Assembly: GCA_033675545.1 (NCBI GenBank)
Contig: JAWDGP010003399.1
Location: 265,001 to 329,000, forward strand
Length of the DNA: 64,000 bases
DNA from: Elysia crispata
Taxonomy: Eukaryota > Mollusca > Gastropoda > Plakobranchidae
Direction: 5' to 3'
A program made the translations under genes and the position numbers. The notes beneath the pieces were generated by a model. The model ran no database searches. It saw nothing but the letters and a program-made list of their open reading frames with translations, and was not told where the DNA came from. This document shows, piece by piece, positions 12,187-23,900 of this stretch (within the stretch, counting starts at the first letter, position 1; each line of letters begins with the position of its first letter).

Positions 12187-15100
12187 TCACTTGATGCGAT
12201 CCCATCTCCAGATGGTTCCATCATCACTGACAGCCAACAGTATATTGCCATCCTTGGATAAAGCTGTCTGTCGGATGGCTGAGCTGCACTTGTTGTGAGA
12301 TAATTTGGTGAACCTGTAAGGAAATTTTAGCAAAGTACTAATAACATTTATGGGAGGTTATACGGATTCAGAATTTAGACTGGCTGACCAGTAGGGCAAA
12401 TATCAAAAAATATTTGTTGTTTATCTACATTTTTTTATCTCTAAGACCCACTGCACTTTGGGTGTGGCTCCTAAAGTAACTAAAATCACTTTTTTTATTT
12501 AAATATTCCTCTGATTGGTAAATAAAGTAAGAGCAGTTTTGAAACAAGCTGGATTATCGTAAGATCTACTTTCTCTTTGAGCTATAGATCTAGATATGGC
12601 TTTGATTGAAGTTTATCATTACATAAACACAACTCCATACATTGACTAGACTCAAAAGTTTGATGAAGACAGTTCAGGTAATGAAACTCTCTTTAAATAT
12701 AGGTTAGCCTATGGGTCTAAATTTTTTACAAGGTGGCCAAAATGTCTACCTTTTCAAAAAAAAAAAAATATATATATATAAATAAAATCAATCATGAATT
12801 CAGTCACTTCAGACATTCTTTCTTCTGTATTGTAAATGTCAGGTATGTATTTGAAAGTATGTAAAAGGAAAATATCCTATTAGGATGCTATAACTTATAA
12901 TAAGACATTATCATTTTTTTTTTAATATGAAACAAAGCTGGCATTCCTCACTTAGCCAATCTGAAACCTGAACAGAATTCAGTGTGTAAAAAGACAATTG
13001 ATTTTTAAAAACATTTTGCATTCTTTTCATTTCCTGATCATAGTGATGAAATCACCACAGACAGGACAATCTCGGTGAGCTGACAATCAGAGTCTTTCCA
13101 ACCTTAAAGCGGCCTATACACAATCAATTATACTGTGCAATACTGGTTACACAATATTAATGAAAATTTTCAGGTTGCCCACACAGCTCAATATAAATGA
13201 CAAAACCAGGGTCATTTGGGTCTTGGCACCCGCTGAGATAGGATGGGTGATTTTGACCTAGCAATTGTTCTTGGAAATTTGCGAAGTGGTTTCTGCACTG
13301 TTCAAAATTTGGACACACAGAATTACCATGTGAACTGAGACATAATGAGCCACAGGATTTCCAACACTTTCTCCTTATGGATTTTGACTCCTACAATGAG
13401 CGATGGTTGAGCCCCTGATTAGAAAGAAAACTTCTAATATGCATGAGCCCATCTCTCCTCCGGAAGATTTATCAATCACACTGCTTTACCTAGCCACAGG
13501 AAATACCTGTGAGGATCTAAAGTACATCAGTGCTATTGGACCCCAGACATGATGCCCATATGAAATACAGAAGGAGAATGATTATTACACAGTATAATTG
13601 ATGGTTGCAACATATGGTCAATTAAATTGAAGTCTTGTGCAATTGTATTGAGAATTGCGTAATGAAATATCAAACACGTTTTGATTGACCCGACTTAATA
13701 ATATTGTGTAAGTCTTCAATATCGCCCATACATGGTCAATTTAATTGTCAATAGTGACAATTAAATTCCGCAATAAAATTGATCCTGTATGGCCGCCTTA
13801 AGACACACAAGAATCATAATCTATGTGCCAAAAGGTCTTTAGAGCCTGCCATCTCTAAGCAAAGGGATCTTACTCTTATTCACCGTTTCCATATATTTTA
13901 AAGTTCTGATGCTAATTAAACAGACAAGAAATACTGCTTGATAGATTATTGAATGAATTTTTTTAAAAGTTTATATATGGTTAAAATAGAAATAAGCCAC
14001 GAGAAAAATGAGGAAAAAGCAAAAGCAATAAATTTTTACTTGTCTGAATTTAGTGGGCGTGAGACCGTAAATAAAATTTGAAAGAGAAAAGTGTACTGGA
14101 GTGGTACAAGTTAAGTAAATATATATAAAGACAGTTAACATTAAAAGAATGCAGTTTGTCTATGACATCCACGACAACATCACTCCATTTCTGATTATCC
14201 ACATTAGATTTAGACCTAGAGCTGGTCTTTGATGATAAGCGTTAATCTGATAGAAACTCAAGTTTGGATCTAAGCAAAGCAACTCACACAACTGGATCAA
14301 TTTTAATTATCTTTGTGAACTGATAGAATGAAAACCAAACATTTAAGAAGATAAAAAAAAGTATACATATTTTAGGATAAAACAATTTCACTATTTTTGA
14401 GTGCCATAAATCAAAGCACAAATTTTGCCAACAGTGAGATTCTATTACATTGAGTAACTGGACAGTTGTCTAGGAACTAAATAAAAGACTTGTTCTTTAA
14501 TGTTTTGAAAGTCTTTTCATTTTCAACACAAGTTTGCTTATCCGACATTTATTCCCCATGAGTCGTGTGTAAATTGTAACCTGATCTTGACATCCTGATT
14601 TTTTTCTGAATTTTTTGCTCATTTCAGGGTGACCCTTACCAAAAAGTCTAGAACTTAACTGAACCCTGATAACAAAACCTACATTGACCCCAGACTCACA
14701 TGTACAAAACATATCTTATATCTGTTAAATTATAATTGTAATCTAAGTTGTTGGCTATGCAAAAGGCTAATCATACTTCTAGAATATTTTACATATTACT
14801 ATTTTCAGTTGTTCTTTTTCTCATTTATGATTCTCCATTAATGAGTTGTTTTAATGAGATTCATTTTTCTTTTCATCATGTCTTGAAAAAGAAAAACAAG
14901 ATTTTATTTCAGAGTCAATTGGCACCTCTAATAAAATGACACATTTTTTCTTAGCTCATAAATTACATGAAAGTAACAGTAAGACTATGAAAAACAGGAA
15001 TTTATCTACTTTCAAATATACCTTTTGATTCATTATGTTAAATGTGATGAAGCTTGAAGTTCATTTTTATCAAATGTTTCTGTCAGGAGAAATTTTAAGG

Positions 15101-18100
15101 CATGTCAATTTTTTGTTGTTGTCTCTGCTTTAGTTTAGGCACCAGCAACATGACAAATATTATTAGACTTACTTTGTTTGTGTTGGATCCTCCATTTCCA
15201 AATCCCAAACAAAAATGTGACCAACTTGATTGCCGAGAGCCAAGATCTGAGTTAAAACAGTTGAGAAGTTAAGTGAGAATAAACCAACCTTATAAAAGGA
15301 AAGTAAACTAAAAACAATAGAAGCAAGATATGATTATAATCCTAGCTTAAATAGCACCACCAAAATACATGTAGTATTTAAACAATCTACCACTCCTGAA
15401 AAATAATTTTCAATGAGAGTTCCTTCTCTTTCCTTCAGCCCAGTTTCAATAAGGCTATACAAACATACATCATTTACATGTGTGCATGGTATTTCATCTA
15501 ATGTTATAAATTCTTTTTTAGAAAATTGAACTACACTTATTTTCAACCATATCTGTTCATTTTTCAAACTAAAACCACTACATATGTTACCCTTTTCTCA
15601 AGAATAGTCTGTGGGTGGAAAATTTAGACTATTTTTAAAATAAATCAATCTCTATAAATGATTTGTGATTATCAGTATACAATCTTGTTCAAAAGCTTGC
15701 AACTACTTTTGTAAAGAGGAGTTTGTCCCCACATAATTCGTCTCCACAAGACAAATCTAGACTAAAAGCTCCCTCATACTTCACTCTTATTTTACTCTTG
15801 ATTAAGTCTAAAATTTGCAACATAAAGAAGAGGATGAGGATAAAATAAAATTGCTACTAAATTCATCCTCATAAAACACCATGTATTAGAGAATAACCCA
15901 ACCTTGAATAAGGGATACCAAATATGAAAAAAAGGTGATCAGTAAAACTAATCTCTTTCACAAAAACAAAAATTGTCGTAATTTCCTTTACCTGCTGGTT
16001 GTAGTCTACAGAGAACCTCATGTACCAGATCTCACACTCACGATACTCAAACCTATGCAGTACCCAGGCCTTGTCTTTGTCATCTCCTTTAGCTTTAGGT
16101 GAATCATGGTGGCTACCAGGCTTCCAGCATACGATACAGTTTTCACAGGACTGTTAACAATTAGTATTCATGTTCTAGTTTAAGTGAGTAAGTTAAGCAA
16201 CATAAATAAGCAGAATAAAAGTATCTGTCATCTTTTGCTAGCCATGAGAACAATAAAGTCTAGATAAAGAAATTTAAATAATCAACTAAGTAAAAAAAAT
16301 CAACTTAAGTTTAGATTACAATGAATATGACTATCAGGATATAAAATAAATGTAAAGAAAGCAGTTTCAGAGCAAATAAAGTAATTCTAAACAATGCAAT
16401 TAATCTAAATCCAATGCCAAAAGGAACTGTCTATGAAATACTAGATGCCACCTGGAATTTTAAAAAGTGTCACACGCTTCCAAAATCAAGTTTCACTTTA
16501 AGATTTAATACCTTATCGTGAAAAGACAATGCTTGTTGCTCTGTGTAGCAGAAAGATTCATTTCCAAATGCATAAGTTATAAAAGTAAAAAAATTATTAA
16601 TTCAACATCATTCTTACTTTGGATAGTACTAAATTCCCGAGCCACCTTACACAATCAACATAGTTTCTGTGAATGTCTCTTGTTGAAAAATCAGGAAAGT
16701 GGCAAAACTCTGTGGGAAATGGTCTGAAAGGAAAATACTTTCATAAAAAGTAAAAAAGCAAAAATTTTGTTTGAATAAATTAACTGATTTATGTTAGTGA
16801 TTGACCACAACATTTCATAAATTATACTTTCATCACTGCTCCTTTCCCTTTTTTTTTTATCCTTTTTCTACTTGACATACCAAGACTATTGCAATCCTCA
16901 ACAGCTGCTTATAAATTTAAGACACAACAACCGATGTCCTTCAGTATATTTGGCTATGCCTGTCTGTGTCTGCCCATCTCTCTCTCTTTTCTATATCTCC
17001 CTCCAAAGTAAACTTAAAAAAAAAAATAGCCTGTCCATAAAACTTAACTAATACAGCCTCAACACTTTTGATTAGTTATCTGCAGAGAAATTACAGTGTC
17101 TTAAAGAAAGCACATTGTCTATGTTTTTTGAAATCCAAATAACATCAGAAATTAAAGACTATACAGTCTAGAATATGCAAATTACATCAAGACATACTCA
17201 TCACTCTTTGAAGGGTTGTAGTTATGAGAATCTTGAAGTGCTTTGTGAATTTCAGGCTTGTCCAAGTTCCATATTTTAAGGGAATGGTCCATGCCACATG
17301 AAACTATCTTTGTTCCACTCAAATTAAAGTCCTGGGGAGAGAGTTATTAAAATGTCACAGGACAATTTTAAAAGAGGGTTCTCTTGAAGGTGATCAAAAA
17401 AGTTTCATGACTGTTTCCTGATATCAAAGACATATAACAAACTTTTGTCAAAGAATAATCAAAGTCATAGATGTAATTATCAGTCAGTTTAAAAGCAATC
17501 TTTATCCTTTTTTCTTTCAAAGCTACCTGTTCCAACTCTGTTTTAAAACCAAATCCAAAAAAAGGCTTGTAAATGTAAAAAAACAAAAAACAAAAAAAAC
17601 CTATCAAATTGCCTCTAAGAAGTCCCAGCAAGCCCTTAAAATTTTGAGTTATAATTAAGAACTGTTTCACATGGATAGTTGACTTGCACTTTGCTTTTTG
17701 CATTGCCAAAATAAAAAATGGGTTTCATTGTGATTTTTTTTTCTTCATTTCAATTCATGCTGTCAATAATATAATTTTGTACCTAGTACCTTTAATTTCA
17801 AAGCAGAGTTTGTTTGTTTTTTTCTCACTTATGCAAAATGCATTGATATTTGCCTTGATGTGAATTTTACTCACATTTAATACTAACCTAAACTGTATAT
17901 TATTTAGCTTTAATTTTTCATTTTATGTGGAAATCGAAGAGAATAATAATAAAAAAAATATATTGATAGTTCCAAGGAACATAACAAAGAATTGAGCAGC
18001 TTACTGCACTGAGAACTTCATCTCTGTGACCATCAACTCCACCGAAAATAATAGCACATACTCCAGTTATAACATTCCACACTCTCAAGTCATGGTCTGA

Positions 18101-20962
18101 GAAAAAAAAAATTTTTGAGATTAAATGAGATCAAATGAAGTTCTTGCAAAGAAGAGCATGTGATGGAATTTTTAATGAACAAAAAGTAAATCTGAGTGAA
18201 AACATTAAAGAGCATTCACAAAATTACAAGAAAAAAAAAACGCACACTCTATTTACTAATCTGGTGTGATATTCATCTTCTTGATTTACATGAAATTATC
18301 ATAAGTAGTAGCAAGGGGAACATTTGAGAAGGATTACATATTTCTCTCTAAGCTATGTCTCTGTCTTGTTCTGTTCTTATAACATTTTTTAAATTAGTTA
18401 TAAATGCAAAAATTGTTTTGTTGCTTTATGCTCATAAGACTACTATTTAGACTGATGTATTACCTTTGCTTACTGACAAAAGTAGATTGTTGTCCATTGG
18501 TTTGAATTTCAATTCATTCACTGCATTTCCATGACCAACAAATTGCTAGGGAGGGAGTGAAAAAAAATTAAATAAACGGGTGCATCACAAAACTTTACAA
18601 AGAGCAGTATGTGCCTCTTTTAATTTTTTTGTCAACTATAAAGTGAGAAACGTCCCACAAACAATGCATCTCTTGATTAGTGGATGAAATATGAATAGTT
18701 CAAAATCAAAACACCATAAACTCTCTCTTTCAGTCTTTATATAAACTTTTACTCTTTATTAAAACTGGTTCAGCTTATTAAAATGATTGGCTGAATTGTC
18801 TTCCTTATAATTTTCACAAGAACATCTCAATCAACAGCTGCACTGATAAATAAACTTGATAAAAAAAAAAAATATTATCCATCTCCCCCTGTTCCCTGCT
18901 TCAAACATAGGTTGCAATAAATGGCCTCATCTTTTTTTCCTTGGCATCTTGTTTGATGTAGTCACAGTGATAAATGTCTTTCCCCCACATATATATTTTC
19001 AATCAGTCAGCCCCTAGTCCTAGCCACATAAAATTCAATTGAACCGCATACAAATTCTGCTTGCCTGCATTAATCACAAATCACAATGGCAGATGGATTT
19101 ATTATAATAAGATAAACAAAGATGCCAGGTAAGAGAGCTGATGAAAGATCCTCGACCTGCCCCATTTCTCTATCTCAGTCATTCAACAATTAGGTGTGGT
19201 AAGACAAAAACAGGCGAGTAAAAAAATATAGATCTACCCTCCAACAAATCTGCAGGCTCAAAGATCAGAAATCCAAAATCAGAAATCTTGAACGGCTTTA
19301 ATTTAATCAAAGCTGCAAACCAGACTGTAATGAGTGGGTCCCAATGAATTCTACTGACTGAATTTGATTACATGTGAAAATTATTGATTTGAAATTCTTT
19401 TGGGTAGAAAACTTAAACACACACATTTATTAGACATTTGCACTGCTTAAGATAAAACAAAAGGAAAAAATCAGACATGAGCTTACCTTGACGCACTGTC
19501 CCATTGTAGGACTTATTATTCGTATGATACCTCGCACCCCTGCTACAGCTAGAATAGGTTGACCTGATATATCATCAAATGACCAAGCACAGCAGTAAAA
19601 GTTTTCCTCTGTCTTATAATGATTAAGGACAGCATAAACATTTCAAATGAGTAAATCAGTTCCATTTACCTTCTAATTAGGAATCTATTTTATTTAGCAG
19701 AAACAGAATTGGTGTTACCATTTATAAACATTTGAAGCTTGTTTTAAAAGAAAATGTAAGCATTTCAGCAGAATTGGCTACTGACAGTGCCAATAACATA
19801 AATGTCAAACACAGCTCTTTAACCAATATGTTTGAGGAGGAAATCATTTGCAAAATAAATATTATTATTTTGTAACACTCCTCTGTTATTTTTCTTTGTT
19901 ATCCTCAGTCATTTATTTTTTCACACCCTTCTGTTCATTGGTTGTAACGATAATAAACCTGATTTTACAATCACACAGGGTAAGATACTCATGCTATTTA
20001 ATTGCAAATAAACTGCACCAAAGGATACGCACTGATCTACATATGACTGAAGAAGTTTAACTTTGCCTCCATCATAACATTCATAGATGGTAACCTGTTA
20101 GGAGAGATTATTGGGACCAGAAAAATGACAAGACAAAATTTGTATGAGCCACTACAGGAAATACCAACACAACAAAACAAAACTAAATATCACTATGAAT
20201 TTGCCTTGGACAGACGTTTTGATCTAAATGCATGTGGACGTAATGAAAAAAATAAAGAAAACAAACGGAAAAAACCACTGAACATAATAAGAAATGTTTA
20301 GCAAAATACTCACCACAAATCTTCCTGTTCTGAAATTGTACTTTGTCCAAATAACAATTCAAAAGTGTATTATACATATAATTTACTTCAATCCCACTGA
20401 TGTTTCTAGTATAAACTGAGGTAGTGTAAGATAGCAGATCATCAAACTGACTCATGCCTCAAAGTTCAGTGGCAGCATTTCACTCAAACATTCATGAAAA
20501 ATATTTTTTTTGTAGCAGCATTTCACTTAAAAAATATTCTATGTCCATTTGGTTACTGGAAAATTGTTTGATTCATGTTACTAATTGTTCTTACATTAAG
20601 ATTTCTATAAGAGAAGTGAACAGTCGTCTATCACAAACAAAAGTTTTTAAACTATATAAAAAAAAATCCTCCTAATTATAAAATAGACATGTAAACAAAG
20701 ACAGATATCTTACTCTGTTGTGACCCACTGTAGCAAACAATACAGGATCTGATTCTTTCATTGCCATATTTATTTGAATACCAAACAATGGTTGCCCATG
20801 ATCCTCCTAAAGTTAAAAAAAAAGAAAATAAAGAAAGGTCAGTTTCAGCATTTATGGTGCCACCAAATGCTCAGCATTCTATTTAGATTGAAACAAGTTC
20901 TGGGTCAAAATTCAGTCTCACTTTAATCTTAATACCTTTTCTATAATAAAAAGTGATTAATA

Positions 20963-20995
<33 letters not shown>

Positions 20996-23900
20996 GGTAT
21001 TGAACAGAACTAAAAACATTTACAGAATCAGCATTTGGTAATCTAGATTTAAGTATGTTTTGTATTTCATTCAGATTTCTGATTGTGACTACAACTTCTT
21101 TCAATTTTAAAAGACAACTATAAAGGCTTTTCAATTATGGCATGAAATAATTAACATTAATTTAGAATGGGTGCTTGAAAGTATAAGAAATATGCATACC
21201 AAATTGATAAAGGAAAACAAAAATGCTTTTTTACAAGTTATTTTCTTCTATGTTTGTTATTTGGAAGAATGTGCATGTGCTACATGAGTTAAGTTCTGCT
21301 TGAGTAAAGGCATGTACTAATGCAAACCTTTGTCAAAAGGAAGTCTTAATCTGATTTTATCTACAAGATCATGTTCAAAATGTTTTAATGTATTTTTTTC
21401 TAATAAGTCTTATTTACACTGGAAATGTTTATCATTCAATGGCTTTACAGGAGTTGATTCGAGAATTGAGATGAAGAGGTTTTTTTTATATCATTCAGAG
21501 CCTTTTCTTAGCAGGTTTTGTTTGTCACTAAAATACATTTTGTGTGAGGGAAAAAAAATTAATGAATGGCCCTGTCTTATACACTGATTACAAAAAATAC
21601 ATTTTTTCAATACATCTCAAAATTTTTAAAACAATCTGTCAAGATCCACATAAACTTGTTAACCTAGACTCTATACTGCAGCAGATCACCTAGTTTTCTT
21701 CCACTGACCTCTGATGGGTGGATTGCTGGTGCCCATTCTCAGTCCTTGTTAGCCTGGCTAAATTTTGACAATAAAACTTAAAGATTCATCACCTTCTAAC
21801 ATGCACTGTTTTTGTTTGTTTGAATCCTACCATAAAATATTTTGAGTTAAACCTATTCTACATCTAAGTAATCATACATAACAGTGCTTTATTTTTTACA
21901 GTTGTTTTGGGCGACATTTCTGTATTTTACTGAATAAAACGATTGATTAAAGAAAATATGCACAAAGAATTATTTAAAAATTAATTCATTTTTATCAGCA
22001 GACATTGTAAGAATCCCTATGTAATTTCAAGTTGGAGATTATTATACGTTTTAAAACTATTATTGTTTCATGATTCAAAGTATAAATGTCTCATGATGGT
22101 AGAATTGTGCTCAAATGTTGGCTTGGGGAGCAGCTAATGAGCATTATTGCTTCCCTACTAGAGGTAGTTTTGTTTTACACAGATCCTAAAAGATTCAGAG
22201 TGAATGCTTGAGGAAAATAGAACTTTCTCTCCACCCATCTTTCCAAAATATAATTAGGGGTTTGGCTGGTGATAGAGTTTAATTTACACGTATTAAAGAC
22301 ATGGGGTGAAACACACTCAACTCTATAATGCCTTTTATTATATTCAATCAATATTCTCATACTAATTGAGGCAGGGACCGTAAAAAATTTTACTTAAAGT
22401 TCTCTACATGGGACATACATGCATTCTGCCTCTAGTCCACTTCATTTCAGGCTTAGCAAAATATGATGACTTTCATCTAGTCATTTTTTTTCCTGCTTTA
22501 CTGCACCTAGAAGTAAACAGTGAAGGGTTGGAGAGACTTGGCCCACATATGATTTCATTATTACTATAAGCCTGCCCTCAGTGCTAGTCTCATGCATTGG
22601 GCTTGATTTTTTAGCTTCTTTATGGAGGAATGCATCAATTCTACTCCCTGCTCACTGTGGAGACCCATTCAAAGCCCCATCTGGAAATCCACTGGGTGCA
22701 GTGGTGTTCAAGAAAATGTAATTTTGAAAACACATTCTTGCTTGCATTGTTTCTGTGAAAGTTCATGTATTCATCTATCCTTTCTTCATTCTTGTCCATG
22801 GGTCTGCTGTGTGAAATAGTTTGTGGATATTGAAAAAGAGAATGTTTGGCTGGTAAAATATTATTTGTACTTGGTCTGGATAGTCACCTATTTTTGTTGT
22901 TGAGGGTAGTGTTTTGTTTGAGACAAAATCCAAGAGCATATAGTTTAGTTATGGATAGCTGAATGTATTTTTGACAATAGTTACCAGTAAATGATCTACC
23001 ATGATAAGCTTGTGTTGATTTAATTTTTTGACTTGAGGACTGTGTCTAAACTGCTACATACTTGTCCACACCTGGCCATGTATTGTTTTGTTGTATCTTT
23101 CAATTAATCAATTTTCACTTCAAGCTTCTCTATTCTCTTCTCTAGCCGCCTTGTTTTCCTATAGTACTGCCAGACGCTTAGCCATTTTTAAAGGAAGGTT
23201 AGTTTTGTCCCTTGTAACCTTTTCTTCTGTAAATGTTCTATTTTTCTCAATCCCCAAATGTAGCAATTATAATGATAGGATGAACTCTTTATATCAAATT
23301 TGCTGTATTGACTACCATTTATCTACTTCATCACATTGTTGTTCTAGTAGCTTGTGTTTTTTTTTACTACAACTAACAGGATGTGCACTGTTGTGAGTGA
23401 GATAGAAAATGGCAGCATGGCAGACCTGATAACATAATAGTATTTTTCAGCTTTTGACAAAATTTCTTTTGCCCTTTGTTGAAAAGATAGCATAGTCCTC
23501 TTTCATGTATTCATCTGCTCTGGGGTTGGGTGAATTTTTTGGATCTCTTGGACAATCCATCTCTTTCTTTGTTTGTAGACACCAAAGACATGGATGAGTC
23601 CCATGTGATCCAGATATCCAGTATTATATCAGCTTTAAATTGGTTACCTCCACATAAAAAGATACACATGTTTTTTCTGCCATTTCATGTAACCATTTTT
23701 AATGCATTTTTTGATCTTCACTAATTTCTGCAGATTATGGATTGCTATGATTGATGTGTATAATTTAGAATTTGGTTTTAGAATATTGAGTATTTGAAAA
23801 GTTATTTTGAGTAATCCTTGTTCATGATCCCCTCCCCCCATCCACTATCTTAACCCATATTTCGTTTTCTGGGATGATTCCCCCATGCCATGAGTTTGTT

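Noticed and set aside
23088..23396. 102-codon open frame on + rich in Ser, Leu and Phe
   Set aside because: It overlaps antisense transposon remnants in EED intron 2 and shows no domain or splice context.
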